From positions 711,109-775,108 of the forward strand of contig NZ_LMEH01000002.1 of assembly GCF_001425325.1 (NCBI RefSeq): 64,000 nucleotides of DNA, given 5' to 3'. Origin of the DNA: Leifsonia sp. Root1293 (GTDB taxonomy: Bacteria; Actinomycetota; Actinomycetes; Actinomycetales; Microbacteriaceae). The notes below the pieces were generated by a model, which worked only from the letters and a program-made list of their open reading frames with translations, made no database searches and had not been told where the DNA came from. Every line of letters starts with the position of its first letter. The first letter of the stretch is position 1. A program made the translations under genes and the position numbers. This document shows positions 9,700-17,403 of this stretch, piece after piece.

Positions 9700-10152
9700 C
9701 TACTTCTTCTCGGTGCAGTCGAGGTCGCCCGTCATGGTCGCGGCACCGTCGACCGCGGCGGTGGGGAGGCCCGAGTCGTCCAGCGGGCCGATGCCTCCGA
9801 CGACGCCGTCGAAGGAGACCCCGTCCTCGGTGGCCGTGAACGGCTTGCCCGAGGTGAACCAGAGGTCGTCGGAGACCTGCACTGTCACGATCACGCTCTC
9901 GTACGAGGCGCCATCGGCGTTGGCGACGAAGGGGAGCGGGTCGTCGCCGTTCCGTTCGGCCGTGGTCGAGTAGAAGACGCGCTCTCCCAGCGTCTGGCAG
10001 GCGAGCCCGGGGATCTCGACATCGACCGTCTTCTCGTCGCCGTCGTTCGTGTAGGCGACCGTCACCGACTGGGGTTGCGACCCCGCGCCGGAGCATCCGG
10101 TGAGCGCGAGGAGGAGGATGCCGGCGGCTCCTGCGGCTCCTGCCACGCGCAT
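9700..10152 (-). CDS. Putative lipoprotein
   Basis: About 150 residues from the ATG at 10152. The N-terminus MRVAGAAGAAGILLLALTGC is a signal peptide with a lipobox (LTGC), so the mature protein should be lipid-anchored outside the membrane. The rest (SVTVAYTNDGDEKTVDVEIP ... LTAT-like beta segments ... DLDCTEKK) is beta-rich and has Cys residues near the middle and the C-terminus that could form a disulfide. No family is recognised. It lies 4 bp downstream of the preceding minus-strand gene. A longer start upstream is possible, but it would bury the lipobox behind a charged leader, so the shorter start is preferred. Context suggests an accessory part of the secretion locus. Confidence 0.7.
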   Translation of the reverse strand: MRVAGAAGAAGILLLALTGCSGAGSQPQSVTVAYTNDGDEKTVDVEIPGLACQTLGERVFYSTTAERNGDDPLPFVANADGASYESVIVTVQVSDDLWFTSGKPFTATEDGVSFDGVVGGIGPLDDSGLPTAAVDGAATMTGDLDCTEKK

Positions 10153-10156
10153 CCGA

Positions 10157-10543
10157 TCAGCGCGCACCGGCCGAGCCTCCCGTCGAGCCGTCGGGGCGTC
10201 CGGTGCCCGGCGGGCGTCCGGCACGGATGTCGGCGCGGAAGGCCTCCTGCTCGGCGGGACTCATCGCGGCGAGGTACTCCTGCAGCGACTGGCCGGCCTT
10301 CTCCAGCAGCGGCTGGAACTGCGGCAGGTCCATCATGTCGCGTGCGCTGCGGCGGCCGTCGAGCACGTCCTGGGCGAACCGCTGGATGGCCGGATCGACG
10401 GGAGCGAAGCGCAGGCGCTCCATCGAGTCGCGCAGCATCCGTCCGGTCGGGCTTCCCGGGTCGATCGTGGGGAGCATCCGTGGTCCGTCGGAGGGGTCAG
10501 AGCCGTTGGGCGCCGTCGTGGGGTCGAGAGGAGGTTCGTTCAT
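10157..10543 (-). CDS. Small hypothetical protein in the secretion locus
   Basis: 128 residues with no signal peptide or membrane helix. The N-terminal 35 residues are Pro/Asp/Ser-rich and probably disordered. Residues about 35-110 are helical (RMLRDSMERLRFAPVDPAIQ, then YLAAMSPAEQEAFRADIRAG), and the tail is Gly/Arg-rich. No family is recognised. The start overlaps the stop of the larger WXG membrane protein (ATGA at 10540s on the minus strand) and the stop lies 4 bp before the lipoprotein start. Its co-expression with a type VII substrate makes a chaperone-like or partner role conceivable, but nothing in the sequence proves this. Confidence 0.65.
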   Translation of the reverse strand: MNEPPLDPTTAPNGSDPSDGPRMLPTIDPGSPTGRMLRDSMERLRFAPVDPAIQRFAQDVLDGRRSARDMMDLPQFQPLLEKAGQSLQEYLAAMSPAEQEAFRADIRAGRPPGTGRPDGSTGGSAGAR

Positions 10544-11613
10544 CACACCGTGGGGTTGTCGTAGGGAAGGGGCTTGGGCAGCTCGATGCCACCGGCCAGG
10601 AACTGGGCGAAGACGGCCACGCCGGCGCCGAGGGCGTCGAAGAACAGCAGGGCGCTCTGCACGACGTCGTAGGCCTCGTGGGCGAGCCACGCCATGTAGG
10701 CGAGGGTTCCGGTTCCTGCGAGGTATCCGATGACGGTGCCGACGACGGTCTCGACCAGCACGGTGCCGGCGATGTAGAAGAAGGCGGCGGCGATCGCCGC
10801 GTCGAGGATCTGGGCGAACAGGTCGGCCACGAGAGCCGCAGTGTCGTGCATGCCGCGGGCGACGATCTCGAACTCGGGTGCCAGCGTGCCGACCTCGTCA
10901 CCGGCTTCGCGCACCAGGCGGGCCATCTCGGTGAAGAAGGCGTTCGCCGCGTCTGCGCCCTGACCGGTCCAGGTGTTCGCTCCGACCGACATGGCGTAGC
11001 CGATGTTGTCCGCCTGGGAGACGTGATAGCCCTTCAGGCTCTCCAGGGCATGGGTGACGCGGAACAGCGAGTTCCAGTCCCCGGAGAACTTCTTCGAGAT
11101 CTCGTCCAGGTAGTTCCAGTCGAAGATCCAGTCCAGGATCTGGGCGACCACGGTCGACGGGCTCAGCCAGTCCGTCGTCAGGATGACGCTGACCAGGTCG
11201 GTGGGCGGCTCGCCGGCAGGCGTGACCAGCGCGTCACCGGGCGCCGACGGCTTCACGTAGACCGCTCTGCTCGTCGGAACCGACATCGGCGTGCCTCGTT
11301 CGACGGGCTCGGGGTAGGCGGCATCGAGGTCGCGCTCGATGGCGTCGTCGAGCTCGATCGACCGGGTGGCCGTTGCGTCGAGTTCATCGGCCGAGAGATC
11401 CAGAGAATTCGCGAGGTCGGTGAGGTAGGGCTGGATGGCGTCCTTGGTCTGGTTCGCCGCATCGAGGGCCTTCGCGAACAGGAAGGCGGTGTCGACGATC
11501 GTGAGGCTGAGGTTCGTCGTGACGTAGCTCGTCGCGGGCGGAACGGCATCGGACAGGGTGCGCAGGGTCTTGGCGTGGGTGTTCAGCGCAGACGGGTCGA
11601 TCGCGAAGGCCAC
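10543..11613 (-). CDS. Large WXG-motif protein with C-terminal hydrophobic helices, probable type VII substrate
   Basis: 356 residues. Residues 1-100 are alpha-helical (MAFAIDPSALNTHAKTLRTL ...) like the leading hairpin of LXG/WXG proteins. A WTG motif lies near residue 213 (NTWTGQGADAANAFFTEMAR), followed by a long helix. The last third has several hydrophobic helices (AAIAAAFFYIAGTVLVETVV, GYLAGTGTLAYMAWL, ALGAGVAVFAQFLAGG). No toxin or enzyme domain is recognised. The hydrophobic C-terminus could insert into membranes or fold back on itself. It overlaps the next gene by ATGA and is probably the first gene of the minus-strand cluster feeding the EccC/EccD system. Confidence 0.7.
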   Translation of the reverse strand: MAFAIDPSALNTHAKTLRTLSDAVPPATSYVTTNLSLTIVDTAFLFAKALDAANQTKDAIQPYLTDLANSLDLSADELDATATRSIELDDAIERDLDAAYPEPVERGTPMSVPTSRAVYVKPSAPGDALVTPAGEPPTDLVSVILTTDWLSPSTVVAQILDWIFDWNYLDEISKKFSGDWNSLFRVTHALESLKGYHVSQADNIGYAMSVGANTWTGQGADAANAFFTEMARLVREAGDEVGTLAPEFEIVARGMHDTAALVADLFAQILDAAIAAAFFYIAGTVLVETVVGTVIGYLAGTGTLAYMAWLAHEAYDVVQSALLFFDALGAGVAVFAQFLAGGIELPKPLPYDNPTV

Positions 11614-11673
11614 AGGCGTCCTCTCGGTTCCGGTCGGAGGACGCGCGGATGATCGCTTCCCCCGACAATCAAC

Positions 11674-11970
11674 CTACCTGTCCGCTTCGCGTTCCGCGCC
11701 GTCCGCCGCCCGCCAGCCCACGATCGCGATGAACACCCCGGTCACCGAGGTGAGCAGGGCGAGCACGGCCGTGACGCCGATCGCGAACCAGGCCGGTGCG
11801 GCGCCGCCGGTGCGGTTGGCGCCACCGCTGCCGACGACGGTCGAGAGGTCTCCGCCGGCGCGGGCGGCGATCACGACAGCGGCCACGGCGCACAGCACGC
11901 CCACGATCACGAACACGCCACCGACGACCATCGAGCGCGTCTTCGACGGCGCCCTCCGCTCGCCCGTCAC
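11674..11970 (-). CDS. Small two-helix membrane protein
   Basis: 98 residues from a GTG that overlaps the stop of the oxidoreductase gene (GTGA on the minus strand, 11967-11970). There are two membrane segments: SMVVGGVFVIVGVLCAVAAV (about residues 19-41) and WFAIGVTAVLALLTSVTGVF (about 62-84). A Ser/Gly/Thr-rich loop lies between them and the tail is charged (ADGAEREADR). No family is recognised. The start was chosen by the stop-start overlap. It sits between the oxidoreductase and the WXG membrane protein and may belong to either unit. Confidence 0.65.
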   Translation of the reverse strand: MTGERRAPSKTRSMVVGGVFVIVGVLCAVAAVVIAARAGGDLSTVVGSGGANRTGGAAPAWFAIGVTAVLALLTSVTGVFIAIVGWRAADGAEREADR

Positions 11971-12953
11971 AGGGCCGGATCCTCTGCCACGCGGATGACG
12001 ACCTTGCCGCGCACATGCCCACCCTCGACGGCGCGCTGGGCGTCGGCGCCGTCTTCGAGGCCGAACTCGCGGTCGACGTGCACGCTCACGGCGCCCGACT
12101 CCAGGAGCTCGGCGATCTCGGCCAGCATCCGTCCGTCGGCAGGCACGTTGTAGCCGGTGGCGCGGATGCCGCGAGCTGCGGCATCCGTCTGCATCGTCGG
12201 CCAGCTTCCCGTCGGTGCGTTGACCAGTCGCCCGCCTTCGCGCAGGACCTCGAGCGAGCGGGTGCCGGTGTCGTCGTGCACGTTGCCGATGAGGTCGATC
12301 ACGACGTCGATGTCGCTCACGACGTCCTCGAAACGTTGCGCGGCGTAGTCGATGGTCTCGTGGGCGCCGAGCTCGCGCAGGAAGGCTGCGTTGCCGGCCG
12401 ACGCCGTGGCGATCACGTGGGCCCCGGCGATGGCCGCGAACTGCACGGCGAAGTGGCCGACGCCCCCGGCACCGGCGTGCACCAGCACCCTGTCGCCGGC
12501 GCCGATCCCGGCCAGCCGCACCATGCCCCACGCGGTCTGCGCGGCGACGGGGACCGCAGCGGCCTCGACGTGGCTGAGGTTCGCCGGCTTCCCGGCGAGG
12601 GCGGTGGAGGCGACGGTCACGAACTCGGCGAAACTGCCGCCGACGCGCGGTACCCGTCCCATGCCGAAGACGGGAGTGCCGACGGGGAACGGATGCTGCG
12701 CATAGGGCACCGCGGCGACGACGCCCGAGAAGTCCGAGCCGCCGATGAACGGGAAGGAGCTGATGGCTGCGGATGAGCCGCGCCCCGACCGCGTCTTCAC
12801 GTCGATCGGGTTCACGCTCGCCGCGATGACCCGCACGAGCACTTCGTCGGCGATGCGCAGCGGCACGGCGACATCGGCGAGGTGCAGCTCATCGGCGCCG
12901 CCGAGGCGGTCCACGACGAGGGCGCGCATGGTCTCGGGAAGGGGTTCCGGCAT
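11967..12953 (-). CDS. NADP-dependent quinone oxidoreductase / zinc-independent MDR alcohol dehydrogenase
   Basis: 328 residues. The N-terminal GroES-like domain (MRALVVDRLGGADELHLADV ... VNPIDVKTR) and the nucleotide-binding Rossmann motif VLVHAGAGGVGHFAVQFA (about residues 150-167) are typical of the QOR subgroup of medium-chain reductases. The zinc-ligand cysteines are absent. It would reduce quinones or enones with NADPH in the cytosol. The ATG at 12953 is taken as the start because a GAGGAGG sequence lies about 12 bases before it; a second ATG at 12929 is possible. The frame stays open upstream through the repeat cluster, which artificially suggests a much longer protein. The stop overlaps the GTG of the next small membrane gene. 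Confidence 0.85.
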   Translation of the reverse strand: MPEPLPETMRALVVDRLGGADELHLADVAVPLRIADEVLVRVIAASVNPIDVKTRSGRGSSAAISSFPFIGGSDFSGVVAAVPYAQHPFPVGTPVFGMGRVPRVGGSFAEFVTVASTALAGKPANLSHVEAAAVPVAAQTAWGMVRLAGIGAGDRVLVHAGAGGVGHFAVQFAAIAGAHVIATASAGNAAFLRELGAHETIDYAAQRFEDVVSDIDVVIDLIGNVHDDTGTRSLEVLREGGRLVNAPTGSWPTMQTDAAARGIRATGYNVPADGRMLAEIAELLESGAVSVHVDREFGLEDGADAQRAVEGGHVRGKVVIRVAEDPAL

Positions 12954-12983
12954 GCATTCATTCTGCCTCCTCGGTCGCGCCGG

Positions 12984-13237
12984 CACATGTCCTCCCGACC
13001 GGAACAAGTCCTCCCGACTGGCGTGCCAGGGAGGAGCACTGCAGATCGGGAGGCCTCCCAACCGGTTCGGAGGCCTCCCGACCGGCACAAGTCCTCCCGA
13101 CCGGCGCATGTCCTCCCCACCGGCACATGTCCTCCCGATCGGTTCGAGGCCGCCGGGAGAGTGGGCGCTCGGGAGGAGTTCTTCAGATGGGGAGGCCTCC
13201 CAACCGGTTCGGAGGCCTCCCGATCGGCAGGGTTCCT
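12984..13237. repeat. Cluster of 19-bp direct repeats interleaved with GGGAGGCCTCCC palindromes
   Basis: The intergenic space between the oxidoreductase and the hydrolase is filled with ordered repeats. A 19-bp unit (CACATGTCCTCCCGACCGG with small changes) occurs at 12984, 13003, 13086, 13105 and 13124 in exact 19-bp steps within each run. A 34-bp block made of GGGAGGCCTCCC, AACCGGTTC and GGAGGCCTCCCGA occurs identically at 13048-13081 and 13190-13223. The palindromes GGGAGGCCTCCC and AACCGGTT give strong hairpin potential. The minus-strand frame through it would encode a Cys/Gly/Arg-rich peptide, but the sequence behaves like structured repeats, not protein. Confidence 0.9.
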
Positions 13238-13266
13238 CCCCGGAGCCAGGGCGAAGGGGGCGACGC

Positions 13267-14025
13267 CTAGGGCCGCAGCCACGCCCCGAAGGCCGCCCGC
13301 AGCGCCGCGAGCTGCGCCGCCTGGCCGTCGTCGCGCGCGGGCAGTCGGGTGAGCGGTGCGCCCAGAGATCCCGCCCACCGCTCGGCGACGGAGAACGGAT
13401 GCACGGGGTCGCGCGGCGCTCCGATGACGGCGGTCGGCATCCGTGCCCCGAGCGATGCCAGCTCGGCCGCGTTCTGGAAGGCGCGATTGCGCGGCACCTC
13501 GACGAGCCGCACCGCTCGCTCGACGGCGAGCGGGTAGCGGAACTGCGCGAGCAGCCCGGCGCCACCGAGCGGCGACGCATCGACGGCCCTGCGGTAGGCC
13601 GGAGTCTCGCGGAACCGCACCTGGCCCTCGACCGGACCCACGTCGTGCAGCAGTTGTCCGATCACCGGGAAGGCGCGCAGGTTCTCGGGCATCGACCTGT
13701 CGGTGAACGACGGACGCACGAACAGCGCCCGATCGATGCGGATGCGGCCGGCCAGCGCCATGCGCAGCGCGAGGGCTGCCCCCATCGACACGCCGAGGAC
13801 GGTGACGGGGTCCTCGTGGTCGCCGCCGAGCGAGGCCTCGATCTCCCGGGCCATTCCATCGAGGGTGAAGTCCGACGGGGAGCCGATCAGCGGCGAGCCA
13901 CCGTGAGCGCGGGCATCGGGGGCGATGACGCGCTCGACCGGAGCGAGTGTCGCGAGCACGGGTCCGAAGACGTCGAGCATGTACTGCCGGTCGGAACCGA
14001 GACCGTGCAGCAGCAGCACTGTCAT
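13267..14025 (-). CDS. Alpha/beta-fold hydrolase
   Basis: 252 residues. The N-terminal strand and oxyanion segment LLLHGLGSD, the nucleophile elbow GVSMGA (about residue 100) and a late Asp/His region (GAPRDPVHPFSVAERW) fit an alpha/beta hydrolase with a Ser-Asp-His triad; the Ser of GVSMG, the Asp of PRDPVHP and a nearby His are the likely players. It is cytosolic with no signal peptide, and the substrate is unknown. It starts overlapping the YqaJ-like gene stop (ATGA at 14022-14025), so the two are probably co-expressed. The stop borders the repeat cluster. Confidence 0.8.
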   Translation of the reverse strand: MTVLLLHGLGSDRQYMLDVFGPVLATLAPVERVIAPDARAHGGSPLIGSPSDFTLDGMAREIEASLGGDHEDPVTVLGVSMGAALALRMALAGRIRIDRALFVRPSFTDRSMPENLRAFPVIGQLLHDVGPVEGQVRFRETPAYRRAVDASPLGGAGLLAQFRYPLAVERAVRLVEVPRNRAFQNAAELASLGARMPTAVIGAPRDPVHPFSVAERWAGSLGAPLTRLPARDDGQAAQLAALRAAFGAWLRP

Positions 14026-14672
14026 CGTGTGCGGCGGTGCAGCTCGTCGATCAGGCCGTTGGCGAGGCTCACCAGGATGGCGATCTGGTCTTCATCGCGC
14101 TCGACCCAGCGGCAGAGCGGTTCCGTCGACACCGGCACGAAGTCCTCGTGCTGTTCCCACACCACGAGCGTGCGGTCGGCGCCGAGCACGTACTGCTGCC
14201 ACCAGACCTGACGAAGGTAGGAGCGGGGGATGTTGCGCCACGGCTTCGAGGTGGTCTTGATCTCGCACAGCTCGAGGCTCCCGGATGAGCGCACGACGTA
14301 GCCGTCTGGAGTGGCGAGGTGGCGCGACTCGTGCTCGGCGTGGAAGAGCGCGCTGCTCGAGAGGATCCCGTGCTGACGCAGCACCCACTCGGCGATCACA
14401 GGTTCGCGGGCCCGGCCGTGGTCGGTGAAGGGGTTGCCGCCGAAGCTCGTGCCGTGCAGCTTCTCGTAGGCCGCCGCCTGGATGGAGCGTGGAGTGGCGA
14501 GCTTGGCCACATCCGTCGCCGTGATGCCCCGGGAGCGCGCGCGCAGCCACGCCACGCGGTCGCTCGAATCGGCGACGATGCGTCGCATCGCGGGGTGCAC
14601 GGATGCGGGTGCCGGAGCCGCCGCGACCGTGGGCTGCGCCTCGGCGAAGAGGTCGAGCAGCGTATCGGTCAC
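14022..14672 (-). CDS. YqaJ-type recombinase/nuclease family protein
   Basis: 216 residues from a GTG at 14672. The conserved elements of the YqaJ/lambda-exonuclease fold are visible: RSRGITATDVAKL (about residues 52-64), NPFTDHGRAREPVIAEW with the catalytic Glu, a later acidic-x-Lys motif LELCEIKTT, and SYLRQVWWQQYVLGADRTLV. These are PD-(D/E)XK nuclease signatures. In phages such proteins resect DNA ends for recombination, but here the gene stands alone in a chromosomal setting and is coupled to an alpha/beta hydrolase. The frame continues upstream through palindromic repeats, so the start had to be placed at the first sensible GTG; a downstream ATG cannot be excluded. Confidence 0.8.
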   Translation of the reverse strand: MTDTLLDLFAEAQPTVAAAPAPASVHPAMRRIVADSSDRVAWLRARSRGITATDVAKLATPRSIQAAAYEKLHGTSFGGNPFTDHGRAREPVIAEWVLRQHGILSSSALFHAEHESRHLATPDGYVVRSSGSLELCEIKTTSKPWRNIPRSYLRQVWWQQYVLGADRTLVVWEQHEDFVPVSTEPLCRWVERDEDQIAILVSLANGLIDELHRRTR

Positions 14673-14732
14673 CGCTCCATTGTGCCTCGCGCCTCGGACG
14701 CCGGGCGACACGACGCTCCGCCGCGCTCGCTG

Positions 14733-14966
14733 ATCGAGTGCGGCGGAACCCTCGACCCACCCGCTGATCGAGTAGCGCCGGAGCGCAGCGCCCCACCCGC
14801 CGATCGAGTAGCGCCGGAGCGGAGCGACGACGCGTATCGAGATCGCGTCGCGATGGGTGATTTCGATACGTGTCCGACTGCGTCGGGCACTACTCAATCG
14901 GCGGCGGCACTGCGTCGGGCACTACTCAATCGGCGGCGGCACTGCGTCGGGCACTACTCAATCAAC
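14733..14966. repeat. Cluster of TACTCGATC-type palindromic repeats (family A, copy 1)
   Basis: Several copies of GATCGAGTAGCG and its mirror GCACTACTCAATC are packed here. The segment with GATTTCGATACGTGTCCGAC and GTCGGGCACTACTCAATC folds back on itself as an imperfect hairpin. A 32-bp unit beginning ACTGCGTCGGGCACTACTC is repeated head to tail at 14877, 14909 and 14941 (the last is partial). The same element recurs at 24311, 27826 and 33266. It fills the 320-bp gap between the YqaJ-like gene and the ROK regulator, and no gene is seen in it. Confidence 0.9.
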
Positions 14967-14993
14967 GGTGACAGGGGCGACCCGCCCGCAGCC

Positions 14994-16187
14994 CTACCTC
15001 GTCGCCAGCGCGTCGACGCCCTCCGGCGACAGCACGTGGTGGATGGCCAGCATGCTGGCGCCGAGCACGGCGGCGTTCTCGGCCGCCGACGACTGCACGA
15101 TGGCGAGGTGCTCCGTGGCGAGGGGCATCGAGCGGGTGTAGACGATCTCGCGCACTCCGGCGATGAGGTGTTCGCCGGCGCGGGCCATCGATCCGCCGAT
15201 GGCGATCACCGAGGGGTTGATGAGGCTCACGGCCGTTGTCAGCACCTCGCCGATGTCGCGGCCGGCCTGGCGCACGGCCTGGATCGCCTCGATGTTGCCG
15301 CGCTTGACCAGGTCGACGACGTCGGCGCCCGTCGCCACGTCGATGCCGGCCTTGCGCAGGTCGCGGGCGATGGCCGGGCCGGAGGCCAGGGCCTCGAGGC
15401 AGCCGCGGTTTCCGCAGTGGCACGGGATGCCGACCCCGCGGGCGACCTGCACGTGGCCGATGTCTCCGGCGATGCCCTGGGCTCCGCGCTGCAGTCGGCC
15501 GCTCGAGATCACGCCCGAGCCGATGCCGGTGGCGACCTTTACGAACATGAGGTGTTCGGCGTTGGGCCACGCGAAGGCCCGCTCTCCCAGGGCCATGATG
15601 TTCACGTCGTTGTCGACCAGCACGGGTACCTGCAGGTGCTGCTGCACCCAGCCGGGAACGTCGAACCGGTCCCAGCCCGGCATGATCGGCGGGTTCACCG
15701 GGCGACCGGTCGAGTGCTCGACGGGCCCCGGCACGCCGATGCCGATGGCCACGAGCTCGTCGTGAGTCCGGTCGATGCGGGCGAGCAGGGTGGTGGCGGC
15801 CTCGACCATCCAGCCGAGCACGGCTTCCGGGCCACTGGTGATGTCGATGGCCTCGCGCAGCTCGCCGAGCACCGTTCCCGAGAGGTCGGTCACGGCGATC
15901 GTGGCGTGGGATGCGCCGAGGTCGGCGGCGAGGACGACGCGGGCCGCCGGGTTCAGAGCGAACCGGGACGGCGGTCGTCCCCCCGTGGAGAGGGCGTCGC
16001 CGACGGGCGAGACGAGACCGAGGGCCATGAGGGAGTCGACGCGGGTGGCGATGGTCGAGCGGGCGAGCCCGGTGACCGTCGCTAGCTCGGCTCTGGTGCG
16101 CGGGCGACCGTCGCGCAGCAGCTGGAAGAGCTCACTCGCGCCCGACGTTCCGAGCGCCGATCCCCGGCTGATGTCGACCATTCGCAT
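14994..16187 (-). CDS. ROK-family transcriptional regulator
   Basis: 397 residues. The N-terminus (about 15-80) is a winged helix-turn-helix (RTRAELATVTGLARSTIATR, then STGGRPPSRF). The C-terminal ROK sugar-kinase-like fold follows with the ATP-loop-like AADLGASHATIAVTDLSG, the GIGVPGPV motif and the zinc-binding CHCGNRGCLE signature. ROK regulators bind a sugar or sugar phosphate and release or bind DNA. The gene diverges from a sugar/polyol ABC and dehydrogenase operon starting at 16297, and an inverted repeat lies between them, so it is the likely local repressor. The ligand is not evident from sequence. Confidence 0.9.
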   Translation of the reverse strand: MRMVDISRGSALGTSGASELFQLLRDGRPRTRAELATVTGLARSTIATRVDSLMALGLVSPVGDALSTGGRPPSRFALNPAARVVLAADLGASHATIAVTDLSGTVLGELREAIDITSGPEAVLGWMVEAATTLLARIDRTHDELVAIGIGVPGPVEHSTGRPVNPPIMPGWDRFDVPGWVQQHLQVPVLVDNDVNIMALGERAFAWPNAEHLMFVKVATGIGSGVISSGRLQRGAQGIAGDIGHVQVARGVGIPCHCGNRGCLEALASGPAIARDLRKAGIDVATGADVVDLVKRGNIEAIQAVRQAGRDIGEVLTTAVSLINPSVIAIGGSMARAGEHLIAGVREIVYTRSMPLATEHLAIVQSSAAENAAVLGASMLAIHHVLSPEGVDALATR

Positions 16188-16244
16188 AGTAAAGCACAGG
16201 GTCTTCGTCGAGTCGTATTGCAGCGACTTGATCTCGAACTTGCA

Positions 16245-16270
16245 ACTTTTGCCGATGGACTAGCAAAAGT
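16245..16270. promoter_or_regulatory. Candidate ROK operator (8-bp inverted repeat)
   Basis: A perfect inverted repeat, ACTTTTGC (16245-16252) and GCAAAAGT (16263-16270), is separated by 10 bp in the 109-bp divergent region between the ROK regulator and the Gfo/Idh/MocA gene. Its AT-rich arms stand out in this GC-rich DNA, and its position 27 bp before the dehydrogenase ATG suits repression. Assignment to the ROK protein is inferred from adjacency. Confidence 0.6.
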
Positions 16271-16296
16271 CGATCAGTGTGTGCCACACTCGCCCC

Positions 16297-17403
16297 ATGA
16301 CAACGGACGTCATCGCACCCGCCACCGCGATCCGCGTCGGCTTCGTCGGTTCCGGGTTCATGGCCTCGGTCCACAGCCGCGCAGCTCGCGCCGCTCGTGC
16401 TGAGCTCGGAGGCGCCGCGTCCTCGAGCGAGGCATCCGCCGCCGACGCCGCGCTGAGGCTCGGCCTCGACCGTTCCTACGTCTCGGTCGACGAACTCCTC
16501 GCCGACGACGGCATCGACATCGTGCACATCTGCACCCCCAACACCACCCACGCGGCCTTCGCGCTCGCTGCTCTCGATGCAGGCAAGCACGTGATCTGCG
16601 AGAAGCCCCTGGCGACGACGGTGACGGATGCCGCCACCCTCACCGAGCGCGCCGCAGACCGCGGCCTCACCGCGACAGTGCCCTTCGTCTACCGCTACCA
16701 CCCGATGGTGCGCGAGGCCCGCGCCCGCGTGGCCGCCGGCGAGGTGGGGCGGCTGCTCACCATTCAGGGCGGGTACCTGCAGGACTGGCTCCTCGAGCCG
16801 CAGTCGGACGACTGGCGCGTCGGCGTCGGGCTGGGCGGCCCGTCCCGCGCGTTCGCCGACATCGGAAGCCACCTCGTCGACCTGCTGGAGTTCGTGACCG
16901 GCGATCGCATCGCCCGGCTCTCGGCCTCGACACGCACGGTGCACGCGCATCGCGGTGCGCACACCGACGTCGCCACGGAAGACCTGGTCGCCCTCGTCGT
17001 CGAGCTGCGCGGTGGAGCCGTCGGCACGCTGCTCGTCTCGCAAGTGGCACCGGGGCGCAAGAACAGCCTCGTGCTCGAGATCGCCGGCACGAGCGAGAGC
17101 ATCCGCTTCGATCAGGAAAGGCCCGAGGAACTCTGGATCGGGCGTCGCACCGGCTCACAGCACATCCTGCGCGACACCGATGTGCTCGATTCGTCGGCCG
17201 CACGGCTCTCGCTCCTTCCCGCCGGTCATCCGATGGGCTACCAGGACGCGTTCAACGCCTTCGTCGCCGACAGCTACGCGGCCATCGACGGAGCAGAGCC
17301 CGACGGGCTGCCCCGCTTCGCCGACGGGCTGCGGGCCGTGCGGGTGACGGATGCCGTGCTCGAGTCGGCGGCATCCGGACACTGGGTGGAGGTGGCCGAA
17401 TGA
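16297..17403 (+). CDS. Gfo/Idh/MocA-family NAD(P)-dependent oxidoreductase
   Basis: 368 residues. The N-terminal Rossmann motif VGFVGSGFMAS (about residues 11-21) and the family signature CEKPLATT (near residue 105) are clear, followed by the alpha/beta substrate domain (TVPFVYRYHPMVREAR, GGPSRAFADIGSHLVDL with the catalytic-type Asp/His). Such enzymes oxidise sugars or polyols such as myo-inositol or amino sugars. It is the first gene of an operon with an RbsA/RbsC-type importer and two sugar isomerase/epimerases and overlaps the ATPase start (ATGA). A GTG at 16279 is an alternative start; the ATG is preferred because the Rossmann strand follows closely. Confidence 0.85.
   Translation: MTTDVIAPATAIRVGFVGSGFMASVHSRAARAARAELGGAASSSEASAADAALRLGLDRSYVSVDELLADDGIDIVHICTPNTTHAAFALAALDAGKHVICEKPLATTVTDAATLTERAADRGLTATVPFVYRYHPMVREARARVAAGEVGRLLTIQGGYLQDWLLEPQSDDWRVGVGLGGPSRAFADIGSHLVDLLEFVTGDRIARLSASTRTVHAHRGAHTDVATEDLVALVVELRGGAVGTLLVSQVAPGRKNSLVLEIAGTSESIRFDQERPEELWIGRRTGSQHILRDTDVLDSSAARLSLLPAGHPMGYQDAFNAFVADSYAAIDGAEPDGLPRFADGLRAVRVTDAVLESAASGHWVEVAE

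Noticed and set aside
12984-13237. CRISPR array
   Set aside because: Repeats are too short, are adjacent without unique spacers, and no cas genes are near.
12954-13580. N-terminal extension of the quinone oxidoreductase through the repeat cluster
   Set aside because: The frame stays open only because the repeats lack stops. The conserved domain and the ribosome site support a start at 12953.
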